Assembly (NCBI GenBank): GCA_016800925.1
Contig: JABCPU010000105.1
Span: forward strand, 118,724-182,723
DNA from: Suillus spraguei
Taxonomy: Eukaryota; Basidiomycota; Agaricomycetes; Boletales; Suillaceae
DNA length: 64,000 nucleotides
Reading direction: 5' to 3'
Part shown: positions 11,267 through 22,800 of the stretch, in pieces
How the letters are laid out: every line of letters begins with the position of its first letter
How positions within the stretch are numbered: position 1 is the first letter of the stretch
Program-made: the position numbers and the translations under genes
Notes under the pieces: model-generated
What the model was told of the DNA's origin: nothing
Seen by the model: the letters and a program-made list of their open reading frames with translations, nothing else
Databases searched by the model: none

Positions 11267-13070
11267 TCACTCATCTCTGTCTTGTATTTCATCTGGTAGC
11301 TGCGAGCCCAGCCACCTCAATATACCGGACAGTATAATCAAGATGATATATACTGCATTTCCATCGAGAATATTGTATTTTTTTGAAAACGCGAAGAGCG
11401 ATGTGGTCAAGGCGGGCCCAAGAGCACAAGCCACTGATCTGGAGGTTTGGCAGAGACCATTGACAACGCCAAGAACATTCTTCGCAGGGGCAGAAGCTGT
11501 GACAAACATTAAAGCAGTAGCTGTATTTAAGCGGGTCACTTGTAATGGCACAACAAGTTTCATTGTGACACGCACCAAATGCCATTTCCCATGTTACTGT
11601 CAGAACTAACTGGACAAACAAGGAATACACAATTGCATGATCAACCACCCCCCTTGTGTGTATCAGCCACGACATTATCGGAAACATGACCACAAGGGGT
11701 GCGAAACACGACGATGATATACAGAACAGGCGCTTTGGACCAACCCAATCAACGATTTTGGCCAAGAAAAATGCCTGAAAGAGTCCATCCACGATCCCAT
11801 AGAACGCCAGCCACAAACCAATAGAAGAAGGAGTAAGACCCACGCCACCAAGATGGATGGGCGTAGAAAGGAATAGGGGTACGAGAGCCCTGAAAGACAT
11901 ATCAAGGAAGGACAGCATAGCATAGTTTGCGATCGGAACAACAATAGCAGGTGTGAGGAGCCATAAGGACGTATTTGGCGTAGATTGTTGCACAAATGCT
12001 TCCTGATCGTCACTGTCGATATCACGAGAAACACTGGGTATGGATAATGTCAACCTTGGTCGACGTTTGGTTGATAATGTCTGCTAAACATGAATAACAT
12101 GGCATCGAGGAAGGTAATTTTGGGAGCTTACTTCTTCTAAGAAACTTAACAGCATGAAAAAGGCCAAGAGGAGCATAGAAGCAGACACTGCACAAGGAAG
12201 AAAGTACGGATATTTTCTCCAGAATGGATTAGTGAATGATCTAGGCCAGTGATCGTGTGGCCGTGCAAGCATTCCTCCAATTAAAGGGCTGGTGTGCCAA
12301 TTTCATCAGCAGCCATCGCAATAGTCAGACGATTTCGCTTACCCGACAGAGCTTCCAATTGCCCAAACCATCGGAAGCAAGGCAAATCCCTGAGCCATGT
12401 TTGTAGAGTCCGTCAATTCACCCATCACAGTCTTCATGATTCCAATGTTGCCATTCAATGCACCCCACATGCAGCGGCTGGGGAAACCATGTCAGCATTG
12501 CAATACCTCCTTCAGCTGAAGCAAACCTGATGACTAAGCTCCAGAAGGTCGTTGAAAGGCCGAAACATATCATCGAAATGCAAGCTCCTGTCAGTCCCAT
12601 TAATAACACTGGCCTGCGTCCAATGCGGTCGGACAACCGACTCCAGCTCAATACTGTCAGCGCCTGGGCGAGGTAAAGTAGAGAATCCTGTCGATCATGT
12701 CCGATAATACTATAAGGGAATAATAATTTTTGCAAGCCATTGACGCTTACAATTAATCCGACATAGTATCCTACAGCCGCATCATCGCCTCCAGTGATGT
12801 CAAATTCCCTGATAAGCTGAGAATAGTTTCAGTTACAGTATCGACAATAGATGTTGCTATAAAATGACATGCAATTGTAAAATTTCATACCTGGTTTATA
12901 TACGGGTATATAGACATCAAAGCTGTCGTTTCCACAAGTTCAAACATCATAAGTATGCCTGTCTGGAATTGTGGAAGGGGCGTTGTAGGTTTTCTTGGTG
13001 GTACTACAAGAGGCATCACGATGATCTCGTTGTTTGCTGGACGATAACGAAAAGAACAAGAAAGGACCAT
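11267..13070 (-). CDS. Major facilitator superfamily transporter (DHA/ZIF-like, 12 TM)
   Basis: Seven exons (13070-12891, 12816-12751, 12687-12527, 12477-12343, 12288-12132, 12080-11576, 11538-11267) join in phase to 491 aa. The MFS motif A loop is WSRLSDRIGRRPVLLMGLTG between TM2 and TM3. TM4-5 carry CMWGALNGNIGIMKTVMGE and LTDSTNMAQGFALLPMVW, a fingerprint of a basidiomycete efflux clade resembling plant zinc-induced-facilitator and drug/H+ antiporter proteins; FWRKYPYFLPC precedes TM6. The C half has FLAKIVDWVGPKRLF and VTASAPAKNVLGVVNGLCQT. The substrate cannot be told from sequence. The ATG at 13070 is used here; one at 13016 (MPLVVPPRKP) is equally possible. The last intron would be only 37 nt (11575-11539), but it restores the reading frame. 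Confidence 0.85.
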
Positions 13071-13384
13071 CCAGGGGAATCAAAGTTTCAGGGAGATCCT
13101 TGTGAATGCAGATATATCGGACCAAGTGGATTCAATTAGGACAAGAACAGCATGCGCATTAATATTGATAGAGACCACCGGACGAGGCGACGTAAGGCGA
13201 CATGCTGAGCTGATAAGGAATTAATATTAGCTTCTGATCTGGATCATTGGACAGCGAACAATCCAACGTCACTCGATAGGACAATTGGTCATGGAAAGGC
13301 CGGGTACTGGTAGGCACAACGAAGCTGTATGTAAAAGGGCCAGCGTTTCAGCCTCACTGCACCTTCCTTTTTTGGTCGTCGTTG

Positions 13385-14215
13385 TCATTACCACATAGAG
13401 CGGCTTCGAGTGAGTAAAGGTTGGACCCCGCAAACTTCATTGGAGAAAGGTACGAAGCTTTTCTATGTTTTATCGTTTTCATTGTCCTACTCGTCGAGCT
13501 CACAGTCTTTGCGTACAGTATCCTCAGCCATTGTTTCCAACCCTACTACTCGTGAATGCCACCATCTCACTCCTTCTCCTTGATGGTGCCTGTGGTCTAG
13601 CTATGTTGTCGCGCCGTCATTCGATTTCTTTTGTGGAAGCCAAAACTACGGGATACGTCCAGATCTAGCGCCAGATCCTCGTCCTCCAGGCCTCCCTCAT
13701 CACTTCTTGTAGCCTACAGCTCTACCTCGTACACACTACATAGTGCATACATATTATATTTCCGTCATTAGTAGTCATAATTTTGTATTGCATCCTCATC
13801 TCACCCAGCAAATCAAAGACATGAGAATTTAAATTGGTTCATGATGAAAATTTCATCATATGTAAGTGCAAAAGTTTGCCAATGATATATTATACTACAT
13901 CAGAGAGGGCGGGAGACATGAGGGAGACAAGGATACGAGGATGAAGAAGTATAGGAAATGCTGTCCAAGGAATGCGCTCGACCATACGCTCACTCTGTTG
14001 TGTTGAGCGTTAATGTCTGTAGGCTGTAGGGAGTGAAAGCGCGAAGAGTGGTCGAGGGACATTCACGGGCATAAAGGTTAGAAAAAAGGCAGGTGTTACT
14101 GTGCGCAAAGATGGTGAACTCGACGAGTGGGACAACGAAGACATGTGAGTAGAATAATGAAAACATAGAAAAGCTTCATACCACAGTTTGCGGGGTCCAA
14201 CCTTTACTAAATAAC
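13385..14215. repeat. Diverged inverted repeat, ~120 bp outer arms with weaker inner similarity
   Basis: The stretch from about 13405 (AGTAAAGGTTGGACCCCGCA) to 13530 reappears inverted at about 14215-14095, including GAAGCTTTTCTATGTTTT and CCCACTCGTCGAG versus CCTACTCGTCGAG. Weaker similarity (CATCCTCGTATCC / GATCCTCGTCCTCC) continues inwards. The centre (13740-13900) is AT-rich. No convincing reading frame spans either arm. It could be two diverged copies of a lost gene in opposite orientation or an old foldback element. Confidence 0.6.
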
Positions 14216-14339
14216 GTTGGAGCCGATCTATTTCGGAATGATAATAGGTAACACATCACTCATGACCTGCCCGGGCTGCCCCTCTATGAAGTTTTTATGC
14301 AACTTGCCCACCTTTATTACATAAAATTTATGCTGGAGA

Positions 14340-14660
14340 TAACCATCATCGCAACGGTACTGTTCACCAGCTTCAAGGAGATATAGAGTAATTTATATTC
14401 GATCTCTTCACTAGAGTTGGAGGGGTGAACGGCTTCTCATGGAGGTCCCCGCATGCGTTATTTACCTTCGCGTTTGGTAAGCACATGTCAATCGAGTAGT
14501 GAGCATGTCTAACAGTTGAAGCATGCCAGAGAAGCCTCCAAAAAGGCGATATGGATGATGCTGTTGATTAAACTTAATGAATGACAGACAACCTGTGATG
14601 ATCATGCTCCGTCCAGTTGCAGTGAGCAGGATCATTGACTTTGACAAGTGATCTTAGCGG
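14340..14660 (+). pseudogene. Decayed partial copy of the RICTOR 3' end
   Basis: On the plus strand this stretch resembles the last exon of the minus-strand RICTOR gene at 20256-19878. It shares the run after CAACGGTAC, AAGGAGATATA, TATATTCGATCTCTT, a block coding AHVNRVVSM (AHISRVVSM in the gene), and the ending VSRIIDF (VSRIIGF in the gene). The copy has several stops and indels and lacks the acidic run. It is about 5 kb from the source and in the opposite orientation, so it is a rearranged duplicate fragment, not a gene. Confidence 0.7.
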
Positions 14661-15536
14661 ACATTTTTGATGATACTTATATTCGAATTGATGTATCGTC
14701 CAACTGCGCTGCCGAACGCTGAGCATTCTCGCTAACCTTCAACGCAAACAGTGTTGCATCCTTCTTTACTTCCATGTAAGTTGCCAGTGCTGTATAACAT
14801 TTTGTCCCTATCAAACAATTTAGCGGGACACTTTACTAATTTTGAAGTCAAACCCGCCTTTGTCAAATTTCCATTCACTGCGGAAACGAGAATTTGATCA
14901 GGTCTGGACAGGTGCGACATAACCAGTATGTAGTATGTAATCAGAGATGGAAAATCATGCAAATTCCGAGGTGATAGAGTAGTGGGAAGTACCCGTTTCC
15001 GGTTCTAATCCGACGTAGGACCACTGGTTCTTGCAGAGTCTGAATGTGTAGTTCTAGTACTATTCCGACAACTGAATTATGTCTGGTTTGTAGTTTCCGC
15101 ATGTCTGATTTCAGTCTGAGTACCATCATAATCGTGTCGGATTAGCATTTGAATACGAATAGATGACTATATGCTCTCCTATGGATCTGCCCCGCTCCCG
15201 GACGCTCTCAGTTGTTGCTCCTCTCGTTCCCTGCCTCTCACCACCACAATGCAAGGCTCCCATTTCAACTTTCTAGAAGACAGGAAGTGCGTGCCACAAC
15301 CCATGCGTGATATGGAAACACGCACCATCTGACGGGGCAATGAGAAAAGTTTGATTTAGCTATTCACCTGGGAAGACATACCGTGTGAGGGCGAAACGTG
15401 ACTCGGTTGGGTTGGGCCGTCGCAGAGAAACTTATTCTGGCGTTGTCAAGGTCAAAAGAAACAGTGAACATTTCAACAGACAACATAAGTTACACACCGT
15501 ACGAGAATGGGCCGTCGCAAAAGCACCACCAGCATT
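14661..15536. other. No gene seen
   Basis: About 875 bases without recognisable protein, splice structure or strong repeat. Confidence 0.4.
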
Positions 15537-16035
15537 GAAGTCACGCACTTCCTCGTGTTGGACAGCGAGAGACTCTGACAAGCAGCCAGCATCAGGCAAG
15601 CGAGCCAATAGACGAGAACACGAGAGTCTGCGTCAATTGAGAGCGGGACACATCCAGAGCATCATTCAGTATCAAGCCACAAGACTAGAACACGGCACTC
15701 TCTGAGAGCACGACACGGGCAGAGCATCAACAGTGTCAGCAAACCAAAAGACGAGAACACATGCTCTGAGAGCGGGACGCAACAAGAGCGCCATCAGGGT
15801 TGGGTATTAAGCGAGCCAAAAGATGAGAACACGCACTGGCTGGGAGTAGGATGTGACCAGCGCATCATTAGGGTGAGTAAGTGAGCCAACAAACGAGAAA
15901 CGCACTGCTTGAGAGCGGGACACAGCCAAAGCATAATCAGGGTTGGGTAAGCAAGCCAAAAGACGAGAAACGCACTGCCTGAGAGCGGGACGCGGTCAGA
16001 GCATCATCAGCGTCGGGTAAGCGAGCCAAAAGGTA
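15537..16035. repeat. Minisatellite, ~70-bp unit, about 7 copies
   Basis: The unit core reads roughly GAGCCAAAAGACGAGAACACG, then CACT..CTGAGAGCGGGAC and a CAGAGCATCATCAGGGTTGG-like block. Cores begin near 15602, 15674, 15741, 15813, 15883, 15953 and 16023, spaced 67-72 bp. Later copies are closer to each other than the first ones. A chance open frame crosses it, but the repeat, not coding, explains the structure. Confidence 0.85.
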
Positions 16036-16994
16036 AGAACAGCTTACTACAGGACCTGGCTTCGTTGCTCCGAAGGTCGAATGTGAAGGCAACTCTAGGT
16101 TGACGGCGAAGCTGCTCTCGTCCGACGTGTGTTTGAGTGGAAGGTGGACTTGGCGAAATATTTAAACAAACTCACCTTCAAATAAGCAGAGTGTATTTAG
16201 ACAGTCGAGAACACCATATACACGGGCTGATTTGTGTTGGGACAGTATATATTTCACGAGCAAATGAAGATCTGAAAAAATCATCCGGAAATTGTTCGAC
16301 AATGTTCTGAAAATGTTCTGTTTGCAACTACAAGCTCTTACATTTTGCTACGCGTCGGATTATGAGCTAGGTATGTTTTGCCTCTGATATTCTTCCTGTC
16401 TCCCTCGGAACATCCTCTGATCAATGTCTCGTTTTCGCAGTAATTGTGCTCGACTTTGTCGTTGCCACCCCAGTAATCCGAACTTTCAACACAGGCAGAA
16501 AGAATTATCAGTGGTGTAAATGACAAAGCAACTGGAAGATCGTCTGCATGGAGATTGAAGAATGTTGACAGTGGGTGCAGTGTCAAGTGCTGATGTCACA
16601 TGAGGCTGCTGGTTAGAAGGTGGAATTTCAAGCGGAATGCGGTCCGCATCGATATCCTGACACGCCGAACTTCAAATTTGGTTGCAAAAAATAATTACAA
16701 ATAAGTAAACACAGGATGCGGCAACAGCGCTGAGAACTGAACTTTAGCATACCTGAGGTATGTAGATATTTCATTTTGTAATTACCCGCTAACTCAGCTT
16801 GATGTCTTCGAGTCTCGACCCGCGGTGTATCTCACAGTCATATTTAGGATACGGACTTCCTGGCCCGGGGATTGTATGCATGTCGCGCGATAGGGCTTGA
16901 CATGACCATATGACCTCGTTCGATAAAGCCTGTTGGACTAGGTGAGCAAGTATTTAAAGGAATACTCATAGTCTTGAGAATAGTAATCTCTTAC
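16036..16994. other. No gene seen; promoter side of the flavin monooxygenase
   Basis: About 960 bases with no credible protein. The last few hundred bases must hold the promoter of the monooxygenase that starts at 16995. Confidence 0.4.
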
Positions 16995-19390
16995 ATGATT
17001 GACCTCCAGAGAAGAGTCGCCATTGTCGGCGCCGGGTGAGTATCGCTTTTTGATGTGATTGTACACCAACTAAATCATGATATCCGCTCGCAGTGTTGGC
17101 GGGTTGTCCCAGGCTATTGCTATCAAAACCAAGCTCGGATTTCACAATTTCACAGTGGGTGGCACCAGATGCATCCATGCAACGAGTCGTATGACCGCTG
17201 AGCATTTCAATAGATATATGAAAAGGCGTCTGAAGTCGGTGGGGTGTGGAGGGTACGTTGTTGTGATGTGTGACATTTTCTCCTAACAATTTTTGACGCA
17301 GGCCAACACATATCCTGTATGGTCAACGACTGAAACTGCAGGATATCGCTTACTTTCAAGGCTTCTTCTAGGGATGCTCATCGGATGTTCAAATTCATTG
17401 GTACAGCTTATCATCAGACCTTTACCCACACTGGAATAAGTCGCATGGCCTTCAGCCGGAGATTCAAGCCTACTGGATTAAGCTCGCGAAGAAATATAAT
17501 CTATATCCGCACATTGCGTTCAACACAAAAGTGTTGTCTGCCGAGTGGGATAATGCAAAACAACAGTACACCATCGTCGCAGAAGACGTCTCTTCGGGCA
17601 AGAGAATGTCAAGTGTGGCCCACGTCGTGATATCTGCTGTTGGTATTTTGGAAGTTCCAAAGATTCCATACGAGATCCCTGGAGTTCGGAAGTTTCAGGG
17701 GGCTTCATTTCATTCCGCACAGTGGCCAGGTTCAATAGATCTGCAGAATAAGCGTGTTGCAGTAATCGGAAATGCCTCCTCTGGGTGAGTAACACGACTT
17801 CTGAGCAGGCAATCGGTAGTGACATACAACAAGAGCACAGTTCGTGCCATCTATATCTGAAGACCCGTCCGTCGAAGTGGTCAACTTCATCCGCACCCCG
17901 ACCTGGTTTAATACTCGAGTGAGATTCTTTGTGCCATGTTCGACGATTCGACAACTAAACTAAACATCAAAGCTACATATTCCGTACTCGGACACCGAGA
18001 AATGGATATTTGCTAATATCCCTCTGGCGATGCGACTGCACCGAGCTTGGATCATGTTCTGGGTCGGACCAGCTACATTGCAGCGTTTTAGGTTGTTGAC
18101 ATCTGTTGTAGTTCGATTTTCCCTCTATCATACCCCCAAGTGACAAAACTCTCAAGAAACGACGTGAGGTGAGCAGGCTGCAAGAATCTCGTGGCATTTA
18201 TTTCAACGTTTCCTGTCAGGCGATGACGAAATACATCCTTGATAACGCACCGAGTAGATATCATGATCATATGATACCCGATTATCGTGCGTGTTTGATC
18301 AAGTGATGTTCCTTGTGCTCATATGTTCCACAGCTCCAGGTTGCAAGCGGACCGGTTCGTCGCAGTGGTTGAACTTCTTTCTCATCCATCTTATGCCATG
18401 CAGTCGCAAACAGTGGTTTCCTGGATATTCTCCATCGACCTAACTTGACACTGAACTTTGACGGAATTGCCAATATCGTAGAGAATGGCATCATCACAAA
18501 AACTGGTACGTATAGGCTATCATCAAGATCATCGTCCTCTTCACATTAGTTTAGGTGAAATGTTGCCATTTGATGTCATCGTATATGCCACCGGATTCGT
18601 CGGCGTAAGTACTATTTACACAGATATAACATTCCATAAGATGCCAACTGCAGAAATAGGAGCGATACACAATGGACGTTCGAGGCTTGAATGGAGCTAC
18701 TATCCAAGGCTATTATGACGCGCATGGTGGCCCCACCGCATACCTCGGAACTGCGATTCCTGACATACCAAACTTTTACATGCTAACTGGTGAGTTCACA
18801 CACATGTTATCTTCAATTTGTTGCCTGATAATCACAGGACCAAATACCGGAACATCGACATCAACGTTGTTCGTGGAAGAAGTTCAAGTAAATTCAGTGT
18901 CCTATTTGCATATTTCTACTTATGTTTGTCACAAGGTTGGATATATCCTTCAACTCATAGAGCCAGTCCTCAGCGGTTCCGCTTCATCCTTCACCGTCAA
19001 AGCTGCACCCACAGATGCATATAACGCCAAGGTTCAAGAAAGAATCTCCCGCTCGGTGCTCGTGCAATGCTGCTCCTGGACGCGCGTGAACGGCACAGGA
19101 AAGGCATTTTATCCGTTTCCCTGGGCTGTGACGCTTTGGTGGTGGTGGCTTCGCAAACCCAATTGGGATCATTATACCGCAGCTGGCGCCGAGGAATGGG
19201 TATGGGCGAGGCGAAGAAAGGCTATTAAAAACACTATGAAATGCGCTGCAGTCTTAACGCTATTATGGTCATGTATCAGCGGCTCTGCTCACCGGATTTT
19301 ATACGGCATGGTGGTGAGTCCATCATTGTTCTCGATGCCTATCAACTGAACAATCGATATCTTTAGGGAAGCAACTACCATAACTTGTAG
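16995..19390 (+). CDS. FAD/NADPH flavin monooxygenase, Baeyer-Villiger type
   Basis: About a dozen exons starting at 16995 (exon 1 ends 17035) and ending at TAG 19388-19390. The FAD-binding GxGxxG is RVAIVGAGVGGLSQA, followed by IYEKASEVGGVWRANTYPG and HWYSLSSDL. The Baeyer-Villiger fingerprint FxGxxxHxxxWP is complete (FQGASFHSAQWPG). The NADPH-binding segment is KRVAVIGNASSGAQFVPSI, and the second ATG motif is VIVYATGFVG. Later blocks are HRPNLTLNFDGIANI, IPDIPNFYMLTGPNTGT and CAAVLTLLW. Such enzymes insert oxygen next to ketones or hydroxylate hydrophobic substrates; the substrate is unknown. The frame is kept across all introns I placed. A Trp-rich hydrophobic segment (FPWAVTLWWWWLRK) near the C terminus may touch membrane. 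Confidence 0.88.
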
Positions 19391-19483
19391 CTATTACTCG
19401 AGTAATCTTTGTGGACAGTAGTCTGAGTGTATAACAATCACTTCCCGGTTGCAGATGACTAGGATGACAATGGTTACAGCTTC

Positions 19484-19701
19484 AGCAGTCGGTTGTAAAG
19501 GAAATTGACACGGGCAAGTCTGAAAGTTGGAAGGCCAAGAACACGTTCAGCGATAGAGCAAACATAGCGGCTTATTACACGGACGCTAGCAGCTCGCAGA
19601 AAGCAAAGAAGGATAAATCGTTGCTCAAGTCAAAGGATGGCGATGGCGATAATGCTGCTAGCATGCTGGTGCATCTGGATGATGGTCATACAACAATTTG
19701 A
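19484..19701 (+). CDS. Orphan terminal exon, unrecognised
   Basis: After a possible acceptor (GGTTACAG, ending at 19480) a frame reads LQQSVVKEIDTGKSESW...AAYYTDASSSQKAKKDKSLLK...SMLVHLDDGHTTI and stops at a TGA near 19699. It is Lys/Ser/Asp-rich. It could be an alternative last exon of the flavin monooxygenase, whose preceding exon ends in phase 0, or a leftover of a lost gene. Only codon-like composition supports it. Confidence 0.3.
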
Positions 19702-19877
19702 ACAAACAACGTCCACTTACTATAGCCAAGTACCTGTTTCTTGTCATGCAACAGATTTTTATTGCGTGGTCCGATTGGAGTGGTGGTATATATGATACAA
19801 GCGCAACAGTCAAAAGTGCAATGTCCAGGACATAAGTTAAATACAGATTTCATCAATGACGCCCGCCACAAATCAGA

Positions 19878-22800
19878 TTAATTGTCAAAGCCAATGATCC
19901 TGCTCACTGGACAAAGTGTGATCATCACAGTGTCATTCACTGTTTCGTCGACAACATCATCCATATCATCATCTTCATCATCGCTCTCGGAGGTTCCTCT
20001 GGTGTGCTTCAACCCGAACATGCTCACCACTCGACTGATATGTGCTTCGGATTGCTTGAATGTCGGTGGTGCACGAAGGGAATCAGCGCACGCGGAGAGC
20101 TCCAGGACCAGTTCACCGTCCAACTCGGTGGTAAAGAGATCGAATATATATCTCCTTACTGGTAAACGGTACCGTTGTGTCGAAACGGTGTGCAGAGCAC
20201 GAAAAAACACCGAGGGTGATGAGAATGCTGATCGGTATTCAGGTCGAGACTTCATCCTGGGATGATTGTTGAGAATTTGTGGAAAAGCACAAACTATTTA
20301 TATAGTTTACCTGGCAAGTGATCTCGATGCGGCGTTTGCAATAACAGTGTTGCTTAGGTTCTCTATTGCGGAGATTACCTCTAGGTCCGTATGAGATGTT
20401 GGAGGTATAAGCCGAGAATCGCCGTCCCCCCTTATCCCGACAGGATCCCATGCAGGTAACTAGAAGGCATCAGACATACAGTACGGTATAGAGAATAGTG
20501 CCTTACTGAGATAAATTTATTTAGATCCAGGGGTATGCACAACCCGGTCGGCACCCCAAGTGGCGACAAGGTTGCCTCCCACCGATAATCGTCTAGGATT
20601 TCAGCTCCCTGAGATGTGGAGGAGATCAACCCAAGAACGAAAAAACACGTCCTAGATTTGTGTTCAATGCAAAGTACCAAACACTCAAAAAAGTGCTTAC
20701 CCTCGCACCGAGGGAATGAGAGAGTGCTCGGCGATATCTAATATAGCGGGAATAATCTCTTCCTCTTCCAGGAACGGGAGGCCGCCCTCGGTGGCCCCGA
20801 CATTCCCCTACGGCGCTATCAATGATTTTATTTGAACGCACACCAGTAAAGACAACGCACCATTGCCCACAGGATGCTCTTCAGTTTGAGGATTAGTTCA
20901 GGGTCTTCACTCTCAAGACCGTGCTGTTTTACGAAATGAGAAAACTCAGAGAAATGGCCCTTTTCACTAAGAACTTGACAGCCAAGCTCAGTTTTCGACA
21001 TTTCCCCGTAAAAGTGGGGTGGAACAACTCCGTCGAAGGCCCTGAGGTCAATTGAATTAATTGCACTGCAGTTGCGTTGGAAAGTGACACCTACAAGACA
21101 TCTTCATCATCTTCTACAGCCTCTGAGCTGAAGACCTTGGACAAGAAGATTTCCACCTCTACGACGTAGTGGATGTTACGATCCTGGATAGGCGGTTGTC
21201 AAAGTAGTATTATAAATAAAGGAAAACACAGACATGAAACCACATGTCCATCTCCCTGTCGATGTAACCTGCGCTGTACAAGTAACGGAAGCCCATCGGA
21301 GTTGACATGAATCTATTTTCAGGTCAGCTCTGCGCCTAACCTGAAGGCAGAAAAGCGAACAGACTTGAGCAGTAGCGGGTGTCCAATTTCTCCGAGATGA
21401 TCCATTGTTGGTTGCATCTCTACGACAAGTTGCAATATCTCCATAGCATCGCAGGCTTCTTCAAGGAATTGGATCGCCAATTCACAAACCTCTGGTGCTT
21501 GATCGTATATTTGAGTCAAAAGAAGACGTAGTGTCCATGCGACTGGTGTGACTGAGTCTCGTATGAGATCTCCAAGGTGGTTCGTCGCATAAAGACGTGT
21601 GCGCTGCGGAAAGTATATCAAACGAATGAGTGTGCATTGGATGAAACATAACTCACAACGTCGCTCGATGTAAGAGCTTTCGAGAGCACGATACGGGGAT
21701 GTCCATCACTTTACATCCAGTAAATGACAGCTTCGATCAACACAACCGAACGCTCACATCGTATAGTCCAAATTCGTGATCACAGCGGTGATCAAGTCTT
21801 CGCGATCGCGCAGCTCGCTAAGGTGATAGAAAGCAGTAAAAAATTTGAACTTTTCCATCAGTCTGGAGACATCCATTAGTAAGACACATCAGGAATTGCA
21901 AGGAGCTCACTCGATGCCTTCCGCATGCTTGCTTAAAGTTCCGAGCATCTCAAAGTAGCCATAAGTCAGCGTCTCCGATAACCTATACTTGGAAAATATA
22001 GGGTCAGATTCTGATGTACCATTGAACTGCAAGACATGCTGGCATCAACAAAATCACGGGTTCAACTAGATAAAGGCATACAGGGTCCAACTGAGCAAAA
22101 CACTTTACTATTTGCTTCAACAAATCATCTTCCGAAGCAAGGAACCGGATCCCGTCTGGACTAGCCAGCAACGTGGTAAGAAGAGAGCATCCCAAGCGCA
22201 CCCAGCGAACATTGGGCTTGCGATTTACGATCAGCACGGAGAGCATCTGGAACAAGACAGCAAAATACCTGTTTCCTTGGAAGGTCAGAAAATCGATGGG
22301 TGAACGGATGGAAAAAAGACAATAGTCGTCGCATGAATCTTGCTACTTTGATGGCTTCTTCCAATCGCTTGGGATTCAATAGTGGCCCCTCGATCAGCTC
22401 TTGAAGCATCTCAAAGTTCCATTTCGCACTATCTTTCGTCAACATAACCTGGACAAAGTCAACCTGACCCACAGCACGAAACCGAAAGCAAACGCACCTG
22501 AGTCTCAAGCAATGATGACTGGAAAGTCTTATCGTCCATCTGCATCCCCATCTTGATTTTGACCTGCTCAACTTGTCTCTGTCCTCTCCGAACTGCGTCT
22601 TCAGAGGAATTCGCCCTATGATACCACATAAACGTATTTCTTCTGGTCATCCACAAGCGCTCACCTTGGACGTGCATTCCTAACGCTAGGTTGTAGTCTC
22701 AGACGGTTGCGATTAAAGCTGTCAATTGCGGAGAGAGCAGATGTTCCGACTATCCTGTGCTCTCCTCGGTTATAATCTGCTGCCAGATTGAACACGCGAG

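Noticed and set aside
13465..13668. Small Cys-containing ORF in the inverted repeat
   Set aside because: The opposite arm does not keep the frame, so coding constraint is absent.
15385..15705. 106-codon ORF rich in Arg and Ser
   Set aside because: Largely produced by the minisatellite sequence; no conserved content.
15537..16035. Possible CRISPR array
   Set aside because: Units are ~70-bp tandem copies without unique spacers, and the genome is eukaryotic.
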